The notes: generated by a model from the letters alone, not told the origin. Counted from the stretch's first letter, positions 1 through 8,617 are shown. The stretch: DNA of 64,000 nt from Hyphomicrobiales bacterium (GCA_900472575.1 UCIV01000025.1:49911-113910); one strand, 5' to 3'. Translations and numbers: made by a program.

Positions 1-547
1 CGGCACCGGCGGCTTCCGCCGCCAGCGCTACGTCCACCACTTCGCCTGTATTGGGAGACAGCTTTGCCCAGATCGGCAGGTAGGTGGCGGACCGGATCTT
101 GCGGATGACGTCCTCGGTGGAGCCGGGGCGCATTGCAAAGGCCTTGCCATGGTCCTCGAGATTCGGGCAGGAAATGTTGACCTCGATCGCCGCCACGCCC
201 GGCACACTCACCTCTTCGGCAAAACGGGCAAAGTCGTCGGCGGTATTGGCGGAGATGCTGATCACCAGCGGAGCCTCGTAAGCGGCATAGAAGGGAATGG
301 TGTTCTTCACGAACCATTCGGCGCCCTTGCTCGGAATGCCGATCGAATTCAGCATCGCGCCATTGACCTCGCAGACGCGCGGCACCGGATTGCCGGAGCG
401 TTTTTCGCGGGTGATCGTCTTGGTGACATGCGCGCCGATGCAGTCGAGATCGAAGACCTCGGCCAGTTCCTCGGAAAACGTCCCGGAGGCCGGCATGATC
501 GGGTTTTTCAGCGTCAATGCGCCGATCCGGGTGGAAAGGTCGGCCAT
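1..547 (-). CDS. pyrD: Dihydroorotate dehydrogenase, class 1B catalytic subunit (partial, C-terminus outside window)
   Basis: The reverse strand reads from an ATG at 547 into a TIM-barrel dihydroorotate dehydrogenase and leaves the window after about 182 residues, so the C-terminal third or more is missing. The N-terminus contains LKNPIMPASGTF, VTKTIT, NSIGIPSKG and NISCPN, the FMN-binding and dihydroorotate-contact segments of the class 1 family. The start overlaps the stop of the upstream electron-transfer gene (TGATG), so the two are translated as a coupled pair, as expected for a class 1B enzyme that passes electrons from FMN through a PyrK-type subunit. Rhizobia normally make pyrimidines with a quinone-linked class 2 enzyme (known biology). 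An extra 1B pair beside nucleoside uptake genes is therefore probably accessory or catabolic, which is inference. Family assignment is firm; the physiological direction is not. Confidence 0.88.
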   Translation of the reverse strand, partial: MADLSTRIGALTLKNPIMPASGTFSEELAEVFDLDCIGAHVTKTITREKRSGNPVPRVCEVNGAMLNSIGIPSKGAEWFVKNTIPFYAAYEAPLVISISANTADDFARFAEEVSVPGVAAIEVNISCPNLEDHGKAFAMRPGSTEDVIRKIRSATYLPIWAKLSPNTGEVVDVALAAEAAGA

Positions 548-1401
548 CACATCGCCTCCTGCAGATCGAAAACCGGGCCTTCGCGGCAAACCCGCAAGTT
601 CACCGCGCCATCGGCGCGCCGGAAGGGGCGCACGCAGGCCTGGCACATGCCGATACCGCAGGCCATGTGCTGTTCGAGCGCCACCTGTCCACCGATGCCG
701 TGGCGCGTGCCGATATCTTGCAGCATGCGCATCAAGCGCGAGGAACCGCAGGTGAAGAAGGCATCGATGCCGCGCGTTGCGATCAGCCCTTCGATCAAGG
801 CCGTCAGGCTTTCGACGCCGGAATTGCCTTCTTCGTCGGTGACGGTGATGACCTCGGCGCCGCAGTCTCGAAAAAGGTCGGTCGACATCAGCAATTCGGG
901 AAAGCGGGCGCTACAGATCGCCGTCAATGGCCGGCCGAGGCTGGCGCATTCCTTTGCCAACGGCGCAAGCGTTGCCAGTCCGACGCCACGGGCCAGCAGC
1001 AGCGGCCTTTGCCATTCCGGCCGGATCTCGAAACCTTGGCCGATCGGGCCGACGATATTCAGTGTGCCGCCCGCCTCGAGTTCGGCCAGCGCACCGGTTC
1101 CGGTGCCTGCGACCTTGTAGAGAAAGGACAGTTCGCCCCTTTCCCGGTCATAGCCGTAGATGCTCATCGGCCGGCGGAAATAGGGCTGGAAACGATCCGT
1201 CTGCGGGCAGAGCAGGTGGAAGAACTGGCCGGGCCGGCAATCGAGCACGCAATCGGGCGCGGCAAGAACCATCAAGCGGTACTGGCCGTTCACCCATTCG
1301 TGGCTTTTGATGCGGGCCTCCAGCTCATGAATGGAAGGCTGCCGCAGAAGGGCAGCGGGCGCAAAGGCTGAATCGGAAATGGCACGGAGGCTGGCTGACA
1401 T
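547..1401 (-). CDS. Dihydroorotate dehydrogenase electron-transfer subunit (PyrK-like)
   Basis: A flavin/NAD-type reductase of about 284 residues. It has the FAD-binding stretch around RPMSIYGYD, the glycine-rich PIGQGF segment, and a C-terminal [2Fe-2S] site with Cys in CGIGMCQAC and a further Cys in RVC. These features define PyrK and related dihydroorotate dehydrogenase B subunits, which move electrons between FMN on PyrD and NAD. The stop overlaps the pyrD start, so the two form an operon. The reading frame stays open upstream to an ATG at 1503. I prefer the ATG at 1401 because the added 34 residues look non-family, but neither start has a strong ribosome site. The gene is divergent from the XRE regulator at 1735, with a palindrome between them. 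Confidence 0.85.
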   Translation of the reverse strand: MSASLRAISDSAFAPAALLRQPSIHELEARIKSHEWVNGQYRLMVLAAPDCVLDCRPGQFFHLLCPQTDRFQPYFRRPMSIYGYDRERGELSFLYKVAGTGTGALAELEAGGTLNIVGPIGQGFEIRPEWQRPLLLARGVGLATLAPLAKECASLGRPLTAICSARFPELLMSTDLFRDCGAEVITVTDEEGNSGVESLTALIEGLIATRGIDAFFTCGSSRLMRMLQDIGTRHGIGGQVALEQHMACGIGMCQACVRPFRRADGAVNLRVCREGPVFDLQEAM

Positions 1402-1630
1402 GGCGGTTCCGGAAGGAAAAGGGAAAATGGGATGCCCGGCAGCGGTTGACCGCTGCTCAAGGACGTTTCTGTAATCGAAAGAGGCTTGCGACAGCTCAGG
1501 CATCCCCGTCGTCGCGCGCGGCCGTTGGCTGAGGATCAGCGTCGGGCGAAAAGGCGATCGGACGTCATAGGGCTCTCCATGCGTTCAAAAACAAAGCCTA
1601 TTTTGGAACCGCGAATACTGTCAAGACGAT

Positions 1631-1644
1631 TCTCAAAAATGAGA
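1631..1644. promoter_or_regulatory. Candidate operator TCTCA-N4-TGAGA in the divergent promoter region
   Basis: A perfect 5-bp inverted repeat with a 4-bp A-rich spacer lies between the PyrK-like gene and the XRE gene. The same arms and spacer length recur at 2676-2689, just before the transporter operon. Two copies in the two control regions of one cluster suggest an operator for the XRE protein encoded between them. Nearby, TTCGCA (1648-1653) and TGCGAA (1670-1675) form a second, wider inverted repeat. Assignment to the regulator is inference. Confidence 0.5.
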
Positions 1645-1734
1645 TTGTTCGCATGAAAAATATCCGCATTGCGAATTATCCCGAGTTTGTTTAGGCATTC
1701 GAAGGTTTATCAATCCGCGAACGGGGGAATCGCC

Positions 1735-2619
1735 ATGGACTTTGTGAGTTCCACCGAGGATGTCGGCCGTCGCCTGCGCGCCTTTCGTATGGGGGCCGGC
1801 CTCACGCCCGAAGATTTGGCAATCAGGGCAGGCGTGTCACGCGCTGCCATCTATCGATACGAATCCGGAAAACCTCCGAAGGTCGATACACTTGGCAAGA
1901 TTGCCGATCTCCTCGGTGTTTCCCTGCCGACATTGCTGGGCGTCGGGGTTGAATATATCGCATCCGCCATCAGCTTCTTCGAGCGCATGCGCCAGATGGA
2001 AGAGGATGTCGACCAGATCACCGTGATGTTCGGGCCGATTTCCTACCTGCTGACAACGGACCGCTACGACGAACTGCTACCGAAGATTTTCGATGAAAGC
2101 ATTCCGCAGGATGTCGACAACCGGCCGGCGGCGCTGCGCGATATCGGCGCGCTGATGGATATCCTCAAGGCCCGCAAGGATAATTTTCGTCGCCGCAGCC
2201 CCAATATCGTCAGCCTCGTATCGGCCGCCGAACTGGAGGAATTCGCGCGCGTCGGTTTTGTCGGCGCCCATAATCCGCCCGATGTCGATCTGGCCAAGCG
2301 GCAGGCGGCGGCGCATGAAGAGATCCGCAACATCGTCCGCATGTTGCGTGAACAGCCGATCGGCGTGCAGATCGGCGTGGTGATCGATTCAATGCCGGGC
2401 GCCAGTTTCCAGGTGTTCAAGCGGGCAGACCGGGCGCAGGTCGCCGTCAGTCCGTTCCGGCTTGGCTCCTTCGCCAATATCCGTGTCGGCGTCGCCACCG
2501 TCACTGCCGCCACTGAGGCAGTGCAGCTTTACGGCAGCATGACCGACCAGTTGTGGCGGCGCAGTCTCAAGGGAGATCAGGCGGCGGATTTTATCGAAAA
2601 GACCGTATTGCAACGCTAG
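1735..2619 (+). CDS. XRE-family transcriptional regulator of the pyrimidine cluster
   Basis: A 294-residue protein. The N-terminal helix-turn-helix (about residues 8-62) includes LTPEDLAIRAGVSRAAIYRYE and LGKIADLLGVSLPTLLG, typical of the XRE/Cro fold. It is followed by about 220 residues with no DNA-binding motif, probably an effector or oligomerisation domain. The start at 1735 is chosen because GGGGGAA lies five bases upstream; the open frame extends further without a good site. It is divergent from the dihydroorotate dehydrogenase pair and 200 bp upstream of the ABC transporter operon, and a shared palindrome lies in both intergenic regions. This makes it the likely local regulator responding to a pyrimidine or nucleoside. 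The effector is not evident from the sequence. Confidence 0.85.
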   Translation: MDFVSSTEDVGRRLRAFRMGAGLTPEDLAIRAGVSRAAIYRYESGKPPKVDTLGKIADLLGVSLPTLLGVGVEYIASAISFFERMRQMEEDVDQITVMFGPISYLLTTDRYDELLPKIFDESIPQDVDNRPAALRDIGALMDILKARKDNFRRRSPNIVSLVSAAELEEFARVGFVGAHNPPDVDLAKRQAAAHEEIRNIVRMLREQPIGVQIGVVIDSMPGASFQVFKRADRAQVAVSPFRLGSFANIRVGVATVTAATEAVQLYGSMTDQLWRRSLKGDQAADFIEKTVLQR

Positions 2620-2675
2620 GTCAAGATATGAATCTTTCTCGCATTGCACGTAAAAGGATATTCTTTTGATACAAA

Positions 2676-2689
2676 TCTCATCTTTGAGA
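2676..2689. promoter_or_regulatory. Second TCTCA-N4-TGAGA candidate operator, upstream of transporter operon
   Basis: Same inverted-repeat arms and spacing as at 1631-1644 (spacer TCTT here instead of AAAA). It lies about 130 bp before the ABC ATPase start and 57 bp after the XRE stop. It supports co-regulation of the transporter and the divergent dehydrogenase genes. Not seen elsewhere in the window by eye. Confidence 0.5.
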
Positions 2690-2818
2690 ATTTTTGTTGC
2701 GTGGGTGAATGTTTTGTGAAAGCTTGCGGCCTTTCCGGGGAAAACTGGCGACACGAGTGGGCAGGGCCCTCTCGATATCGGCATGGATCTTCCCGTTTCT
2801 GAGATACGGAGTTTTTGG

Positions 2819-3604
2819 GTGTCGCAATCTGAACGGATGATCGATATCGCGGGTGTCCACAAGACATTCGTCGCGGACCACGGAACGGTGACGGCGCTCG
2901 AGCCGGTCACGATCACCATCAAGCAGGGTGAGTTCATCTCGATTGTCGGTCCTTCCGGCTGCGGAAAGTCGACGCTGCTGCGGTTGATTTCCGGACTCGA
3001 TCACGCCAGCGGCGGCACGATCACGCTCGATACCGCCGGTCGCAAGCGCCCGGTCGGCTTCGTTTTCCAGGAGCCCGTCCTGCTGCCGTGGAAGACCATT
3101 CTCGAAAACGTCCGCTTCCCCCTCGATACCGCCGGGGTTTCCCGAGCCGAGGCCGACAAGGTTGCGCTCGATCTCATCAAGATGGTTGGGCTTGTCGGCT
3201 TCGAAAAGGCGCTGCCGCGCCAGCTTTCCGGCGGCATGCGCCAGCGCGCCGCGATTGCCCGTTCGCTTTCGGACGATCCGCCGATCCTTTTGATGGACGA
3301 GCCTTTTTCGGCCGTCGACCTGATGACGCGCGATACGCTTAACGACGAACTGCTGCGCATCTGGCAGTCGACCGGCAAGACCATCCTGCTCGTCACCCAC
3401 AGTGTCGATGAGGCTGCCTATCTGGCCGACCGCGTCATGGTCATGACTGCGCGTCCCGGCAAGCTGAAATGCGTTCACGACGTCGATCTGTCCCGCCCGC
3501 GCGGCGAGGATACCAAACTCGATCCTGCCTATCATGCGCTGGTTGCCCAGCTTCGTCGCGATCTGCGCACGCCGGGTGTGGTGCACGGCGAGCGGGCGCA
3601 CTGA
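2819..3604 (+). CDS. ABC transporter ATP-binding protein (NitT/TauT/Ssu type)
   Basis: An ATPase of about 261 residues with Walker A GPSGCGKST, Q-loop FQEPVLLPW, signature LSGGMRQR and Walker B LLMDEPFSAVD, in the order of the nitrate/sulfonate/thiamine-precursor (NitT) family. It energises uptake together with the two permeases and the lipid-free periplasmic binding protein that follow. I choose the GTG at 2819 because GGAG lies seven bases upstream. An ATG at 2783 is in frame but has no clear ribosome site, and an ATG at 2837 is a further option. The stop overlaps the first permease start (TGATG), so expression is coupled. The palindrome at 2676-2689 is the likely control site. Confidence 0.88.
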   Translation: MSQSERMIDIAGVHKTFVADHGTVTALEPVTITIKQGEFISIVGPSGCGKSTLLRLISGLDHASGGTITLDTAGRKRPVGFVFQEPVLLPWKTILENVRFPLDTAGVSRAEADKVALDLIKMVGLVGFEKALPRQLSGGMRQRAAIARSLSDDPPILLMDEPFSAVDLMTRDTLNDELLRIWQSTGKTILLVTHSVDEAAYLADRVMVMTARPGKLKCVHDVDLSRPRGEDTKLDPAYHALVAQLRRDLRTPGVVHGERAH

Positions 3605-4368
3605 TGATCAGGCGCTTCACCGCTTGGATCGATTATGCGCTGGCACTAGCCGTGTTACTCGGCGCCTGGTGGTTCGCCACCGGCCCGATGGCCATGCCGA
3701 CTTATCTCCTGCCGTCGCCGCTGCGCACCTGGAATGCGCTGGCCGGTATCGCGATGAGCGGCGAGCTCTGGGTGCATCTCGGTTTCACCGTGCAGAACAT
3801 CGTGCTGGGGCTCATCCTCGGCCTCGTCGCGGGGATCGCGCTCGCCTATGTGATGACGCGCTTTCCCAAGCTCGCCATCTGGGTCGATGGCCCGCTCGTC
3901 ATCCTCCAGACCGCCCCAAAAATCGCGCTGGCGCCGCTGTTCGTGGTCTGGTTCGGTTTCGGCATCCTGTCGAAGATCATCCTGATCTTCTCGCTGGTCT
4001 TCTTTCCGGTGTTCATCGGCGCAGTCGCCGGTTTCCGCACGCTCGATCCGAAGATGAAGGATCTGTCAAAACTTCTCGGTCTCGGCCATATCCAGCGGTT
4101 TCGCCAGATCGAGCTGCCGTCGGCAATGCCGGAAATCTTTGTCGGCCTTAAGATCGGCGCGGTTCAGGCGCTGGTCGGCGCGGTGCTGGCGGAATGGATG
4201 TCCGGCAAGCTCGGCCTCGGTTACCTGATGACCTATGCCGGCGCGACCTACAAGACGCCGCTGCTGTTTGCCGCAGTGCTGCTGACGGTCGTGCTGGGTC
4301 TGCTCATGCATGTCGTCCTGACAATGCTCGAAAACCGGCTTCTGTCCTGGAAGGGTGCCAAGCGATGA
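3604..4368 (+). CDS. ABC transporter permease (NitT/TauT type), first of two
   Basis: A 254-residue inner-membrane protein with about six hydrophobic segments and the cytoplasmic coupling motif near LLGLGHIQRFRQIELPSAMPEIFVGLKIG, which fits the EAA loop of NitT-type permeases. Its start overlaps the ATPase stop, and its stop overlaps the phosphorylase start (ATGA), so the genes are translationally coupled. A second, clearly different permease (6163-6906) lies four genes along. The transporter may therefore use a heterodimeric membrane domain, whereas most NitT systems have one permease gene. Confidence 0.87.
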   Translation: MIRRFTAWIDYALALAVLLGAWWFATGPMAMPTYLLPSPLRTWNALAGIAMSGELWVHLGFTVQNIVLGLILGLVAGIALAYVMTRFPKLAIWVDGPLVILQTAPKIALAPLFVVWFGFGILSKIILIFSLVFFPVFIGAVAGFRTLDPKMKDLSKLLGLGHIQRFRQIELPSAMPEIFVGLKIGAVQALVGAVLAEWMSGKLGLGYLMTYAGATYKTPLLFAAVLLTVVLGLLMHVVLTMLENRLLSWKGAKR

Positions 4369-5132
4369 CAAGTGCAGCCTTTCCCTGGAAGAACGGCCGC
4401 CCGCCGCATCTGCCTTGCGGTCCCGGCGATATCGCCGAGAATGTTCTCACCCCCGGCGATCCCGATCGCGTGCGCCTGCTGGCCGACATGCTGGAAGACG
4501 TGACCGATTTCGGCCGCAAGCGCGAATTCGCGCTCATCACCGGCACGTTTGAGGGCCAGCGGCTGACGATCTGCTCCACCGGAATCGGGGGTCCCTCGAC
4601 CGAGATCGCGCTGGTCGAACTGGCCATGCTCGGCGCAAAGCGCGTCGTGCGCATCGGCGGCATGTCGGCGCTGGTGGCGAATTATGAACCCGGCTCGTTT
4701 GTCGCCGTCGATCGCGCCCTCGGCGATACCGGCACCGCGCGCACCTACCGCGCCGCCGGCGGTAAAGCCAAGGCCTCGCCCGCGATCGTGTCCGGTCTGG
4801 TCGATGCCGCGGCCGAGCAGGGGTTGACCTGTCGTCCCGGCATGGTCGCCTCCACCGACAGCTATTATTTCGGCCAGGACCGCCGTTATCGCCCCGTCGA
4901 CGACGGGCAGGATCTGTCCGGCGCCTTCATCGACGGCTTTCTGGCTAAGGGCGCTATCGGCGTCGAGATGGAGAGCGAGATCATCATGACGGTCGGCAGC
5001 GCCATCGGGCTCGAAACCGGTTGCCTGCTCGGCGTCCACGGAAACCGCGCCACAGACGAATGGCTCGACGATTACGAACCCACCCAGCGAAATCTCCTGC
5101 GCATTGCAGGACGTGCCTTCTCGAAACAATGA
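4365..5132 (+). CDS. Nucleoside phosphorylase, uridine-phosphorylase-like
   Basis: A 255-residue member of the NP-I phosphorylase family. Visible signatures are TPGDPDR near residue 28, the phosphate/ribose-binding run STGIGGPSTEIA, IGGMSALV, and GVEMESE, whose Met-Glu-Ser-Glu contacts the ribose. These enzymes cleave a nucleoside with phosphate to a base and (deoxy)ribose-1-phosphate. It sits inside the ABC operon, with an ATGA overlap at its start, and phosphopentomutase follows at the end of the operon, exactly the next step for ribose-1-phosphate. The neighbouring dihydroorotate dehydrogenase favours pyrimidine nucleosides such as uridine. The base specificity itself cannot be read from the sequence. 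Confidence 0.85.
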   Translation: MTSAAFPWKNGRPPHLPCGPGDIAENVLTPGDPDRVRLLADMLEDVTDFGRKREFALITGTFEGQRLTICSTGIGGPSTEIALVELAMLGAKRVVRIGGMSALVANYEPGSFVAVDRALGDTGTARTYRAAGGKAKASPAIVSGLVDAAAEQGLTCRPGMVASTDSYYFGQDRRYRPVDDGQDLSGAFIDGFLAKGAIGVEMESEIIMTVGSAIGLETGCLLGVHGNRATDEWLDDYEPTQRNLLRIAGRAFSKQ

Positions 5133-5152
5133 ACAAAAAGGGGATCACAACA

Positions 5153-6157
5153 ATGTTCAAGTTCCGCGTCACCACGGCAGCAAGCCTTGCCGCCCTGATC
5201 ACCTCGCCCTTCTTTGCCATGACGGCGGAAGCCGCCGACAAGGTGATCCTTCAGATCGATGGCGCCGCCGCACCGTTTTATGCGCCATTATATGCCGGCG
5301 TCGAAAAGGGCATCTTCGAAAAGAACGGCATCGAGGTCGAGTTCATCTATGCCGCCGCTGCCGACATCCTCACCAACATTGCCGCCGGCAATGTCGATTT
5401 CGGCTTCCCGAATGGTGATGCCGTGGTTGCCGCTGCCGCCAATGGCCTGCCGGTCAAGGTCGTCCACACGACCTACCAGCGCGGAATCGGCGCGCTGTTG
5501 GCCAAGGAAGCAAGCGGCATCAAGACCTACAAGGACCTGAAGGGCAAGAAGATCGCCGTCACCAGCCTTGCAAGCCCGAACTACCTGCAGCTGCAGGTGG
5601 GCCTCCAGCAGGCGGGCCTGACGCTCGATGACGTCACCGTCGAAGCCGTCGCCACCGGCGCCATCGTCCAGTCGCTGCAGGCCGGTCAGGTCGATGCGAT
5701 CGTCTTCTCCGAGCTTCGCAAGTACAATCTCGAGGCCGACGGCACCAAGATCACCATGATCCTGTCCAACGACTTCCTGCCATCCTTCGGTAATGTCGTC
5801 GTCGCCAGCGACAAGAAATTGTCCCAAAACGCAGATGTCGTGAAGCGTTTCACCACCGCCGTCACGCAGTCCTATGAATGGGTCATCGACGGCCACGTGC
5901 CGGAAGCGCTCGACATCGCGCTCGAAAAATACGCCCCGACCTGGCCGAAAGATCAGAAGCCGATCCTTACCACCGCCTTCGAAAAGACCTTCGTTCCGTC
6001 GGTCTGGCAGAGCGCACTCACCAAGGAAAAGGGTCTCGGTGCGGCCGATATCGCCGGCTGGCAGAAGAACGCCGATATCCTTGCGCAGTTCAAGGTGATC
6101 GACAGCGCTCCGAAGGCTGAAGACTTCGTCGTCGATCCGTCCATGATCGGAAAGTAA
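5153..6157 (+). CDS. ABC transporter substrate-binding protein (NMT1/ThiY-like)
   Basis: A 334-residue periplasmic protein. Residues 1-27 form a signal peptide (basic MFKFR, hydrophobic core, cleavage after AEA). The mature part has the NMT1/THI5-like fold hallmarks: DGAAAPFYAPLYAGVEKGIFEKNGI near the start, then LKGKKIAV and TGAIVQSLQAGQVDA. Relatives bind pyrimidines such as formylaminopyrimidine, as well as sulfonates and nitrate, so a pyrimidine-like ligand is plausible. I chose the ATG at 5153 for its GGGG ribosome site; an ATG at 5129 overlaps the phosphorylase stop and is the alternative. It supplies ligand to permeases 3604-4368 and 6163-6906. Confidence 0.85.
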   Translation: MFKFRVTTAASLAALITSPFFAMTAEAADKVILQIDGAAAPFYAPLYAGVEKGIFEKNGIEVEFIYAAAADILTNIAAGNVDFGFPNGDAVVAAAANGLPVKVVHTTYQRGIGALLAKEASGIKTYKDLKGKKIAVTSLASPNYLQLQVGLQQAGLTLDDVTVEAVATGAIVQSLQAGQVDAIVFSELRKYNLEADGTKITMILSNDFLPSFGNVVVASDKKLSQNADVVKRFTTAVTQSYEWVIDGHVPEALDIALEKYAPTWPKDQKPILTTAFEKTFVPSVWQSALTKEKGLGAADIAGWQKNADILAQFKVIDSAPKAEDFVVDPSMIGK

Positions 6158-6162
6158 GCCTG

Positions 6163-6906
6163 ATGATCCTGCGTGGCATTGCGGGTCTGATCGCGACCCT
6201 GGTCCTGTGGACGGCAATCGTCTATCTCTTCGATGTCCCGGCATTTCTGCTGCCGGGCCCTGTCGAAGTGTTCAACCGTATTGTCTTCCTGTTCGAAAAC
6301 GCCAAGCTCACCCGCCACATCTGGGTGACACTGTCGGAAATCGTCGCGGGCTTCGTGTTCGGAACCGCCGCCGGTATCTTTGCCGGCGTGGTATTCGCAC
6401 GCTTCCCACGAGCAGAACGCTTTGCCACGCCGCTCATCCTGCTTTTGCAGACCGCCCCGAAAATAGCCATCGCGCCGCTTCTGCTGTTGTGGCTCGGCAT
6501 CGGGCCGACTCCCAAAATCGTGCTGATCGCCATCGTCACCTTTTTTCCGGTCATGTCCGGCATGGTGACGGGCCTCCGTTATGGCGAAGGCAGTTTCCGT
6601 GATCTCGCCACCGTGCTGAAACTCAGCCCCTGGCAGCGGTTCCGCCATATCGAACTGCCCTCGGCGCTGCCGTCGGTTCTCGCCGGAATGGCGGTCGCCA
6701 CCACGCTGGCCATGACCGCTGCTGTCATCGGCGAGCTGATTGGCGCCAATGAGGGGCTTGGTTATCTTCTGTCGTCCGGTCAGGAGAACAGCGACACATC
6801 GGTGGTCATCGGCATGGTCATTCTGTTGTCGTTGATCGGCTGGGCCTTCTACGAGGTGATCGAACTGATCCGCCGCCGTTCGCTCGGCCGCTTCCAGCTG
6901 TCTTGA
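6163..6906 (+). CDS. ABC transporter permease (NitT/TauT type), second of two
   Basis: A 247-residue membrane protein with about six transmembrane segments and the EAA-like loop around LKLSPWQRFRHIELPSALP. It is homologous to, but diverged from, the permease at 3604-4368; both share the core LQTAPKIA. It starts six bases after the binding-protein stop and ends eight bases before deoB, in the same operon. Having two permease genes fits a heteromeric membrane channel for this uptake system. Confidence 0.86.
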   Translation: MILRGIAGLIATLVLWTAIVYLFDVPAFLLPGPVEVFNRIVFLFENAKLTRHIWVTLSEIVAGFVFGTAAGIFAGVVFARFPRAERFATPLILLLQTAPKIAIAPLLLLWLGIGPTPKIVLIAIVTFFPVMSGMVTGLRYGEGSFRDLATVLKLSPWQRFRHIELPSALPSVLAGMAVATTLAMTAAVIGELIGANEGLGYLLSSGQENSDTSVVIGMVILLSLIGWAFYEVIELIRRRSLGRFQLS

Positions 6907-6914
6907 GATAGGTC

Positions 6915-8093
6915 ATGGCACGCGTCTTCCTCTGCGTTCTCGATTCCGTCGGCTGCGGCGGAGCACCCGATGCGGCACGTTATGGCGATGAGGGTGCCAA
7001 CACGCTCCTGCATATTGCCGAGGCCTGCGCCGAAGGTCGCGCGGAGGATGGCAGGAGCGGACCGCTGAAGGTGCCGAACATGGATGCGCTCGGGCTTGGC
7101 GCGGCGATCACGCTCGCCTCGGGCAAGACAGCCCCCGGCCTCTCTTCCGTCCCCGCCGGTCGTTATGGCGCGGCGCAGGAAGTCTCGGCCGGCAAGGATA
7201 CCCAATCCGGCCATTGGGAATTGGCGGGCGTGCCTGTCGAACGTGACTGGCATTATTTCCCGCGCACCGAGCCTGCTTTCCCTGCCGAGCTGATGGCGGA
7301 ACTCTTGTCACGCGCCGGCATTGCCGGCACACTCGCCAACAACCACGCCTCCGGCACCGAAGTCATCGATGCCTTCGGTCTCGAGCATATCGCGACCGGC
7401 AAGCCGATCGTCTACACGTCTGCAGACAGCGTCGTGCAGATCGCCGCGCATGAAACCCATTACGGGCTCGATCGGCTGCTGGACACCTGCCGCATTGCTG
7501 CCGAGATCTTTCATCCGCTGAATGTCGGCCGCATCATCGCACGGCCGTTCGTCGGCGAAGCGCCGGGCAGTTTCACCCGCACCGCCAACCGCAAGGATTT
7601 TGCCATCGCACCGCCTGACGGCACGCTTTGCGACCGGGTGGTCGCTGCCGGCGGTCGCGTGCATGCGGTCGGCAAGATCGGCGACATCTTTGCGATGAAG
7701 AGCATTACCGGCGTGTCCAAGGGCAAGGACGACATGGCGCTGTTCGACCACGCTCTGGAATGGACAGACAAGGCGGAGGACGGTGATCTGGTCTTTGCCA
7801 ATTTCATCGAGTTTGACAGCCTTTGGGGCCACCGCCGTAACGTTTCCGGTTATGCTCGCGCGCTCGAAGCCTTCGATGCCCGCCTGCCGGAACTGACGAG
7901 CCGCCTGCGCGAAGGTGATCTTCTTATCATCACTGCCGACCACGGCAATGATCCGACTTGGGCCGGGACGGACCATACCCGCGAAAGGGTACCGGTGCTG
8001 GTGACCGGATCAGACGTCACGTCGCTGTCACTCGGGATCATATCATTTTCTGATGTGGCCGAAATGGTAGCGGGGCGGTTGCAGATCCGCTGA
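6915..8093 (+). CDS. deoB: Phosphopentomutase
   Basis: A 392-residue phosphopentomutase, full length for the family. The metal-binding and phosphoryl-acceptor parts of the alkaline-phosphatase superfamily are visible: LDSVGCGGAPDA at the start with the metal Asp, GANTLLHIAE carrying the acceptor Thr, DTQSGHWE, and C-terminal TADHGNDPTWAGTDHTRE with metal Asp and His residues. It converts (deoxy)ribose-1-phosphate, made by the phosphorylase at 4365-5132, into the 5-phosphate for central metabolism. It closes the transporter operon. No clear terminator follows. Confidence 0.95.
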   Translation: MARVFLCVLDSVGCGGAPDAARYGDEGANTLLHIAEACAEGRAEDGRSGPLKVPNMDALGLGAAITLASGKTAPGLSSVPAGRYGAAQEVSAGKDTQSGHWELAGVPVERDWHYFPRTEPAFPAELMAELLSRAGIAGTLANNHASGTEVIDAFGLEHIATGKPIVYTSADSVVQIAAHETHYGLDRLLDTCRIAAEIFHPLNVGRIIARPFVGEAPGSFTRTANRKDFAIAPPDGTLCDRVVAAGGRVHAVGKIGDIFAMKSITGVSKGKDDMALFDHALEWTDKAEDGDLVFANFIEFDSLWGHRRNVSGYARALEAFDARLPELTSRLREGDLLIITADHGNDPTWAGTDHTRERVPVLVTGSDVTSLSLGIISFSDVAEMVAGRLQIR

Positions 8094-8617
8094 GCGATTA
8101 AGGAAACAGGATCCACCGCAGCCAATCCCGTTGGGCAAAGTCATGCGCGACGTTCTGAGGAGCGCTTGCGTAGAATGATCGTGACAAAACAAAAAAAGAT
8201 GTTTGTGACGTGCGAATGCTCGAAAACGCAAGCCGCAGCGAATGCTGCAACCTACGTCCATCAAAGTCGATCAGCCTGACGGTTACGCACCAATAAATGT
8301 TCAAAACTCGTTGATGGAGACCAGTATTCTCTTAGAGTCCTCTCTGATTGGGGTCGTTGAAGTCAAGCTGCTCCAATTTGAATTTCGGATCATGTCGCCC
8401 CGCGGGTCACTCGCTTCTCTTCGCGGTCGGCGCGTGGCCGCCGCATGATGGGGTCAGGTAGGCAAGGTGTCTCAATCTGTTTCACGACCTTAAGGGTTCG
8501 CCTCAGGTTCAGGACTCTAAACGAGATCACCTTGCCCATCGTCCCCACGGGAACGATGCGATTAGCCTTTTCAGGCAGAACTTGCTGTTTGTGTGTTATC
8601 TCCCAGATTGTCCATTA
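8094..8617. other. Intergenic stretch with no recognisable gene
   Basis: About 520 bp between deoB and the IS110 transposase. Several short open frames exist, but none has family-like sequence or a ribosome site. The part adjoining the transposase probably belongs to the IS110 element, whose ends cannot be defined because this family lacks long terminal inverted repeats. Confidence 0.5.

Noticed and set aside
1560..1590. Short upstream frame of 14 codons before the PyrK-like gene
   Set aside because: A GGAGAG-like site precedes an ATG, but there is no attenuator structure or pyrimidine-linked codon pattern to support a leader peptide.
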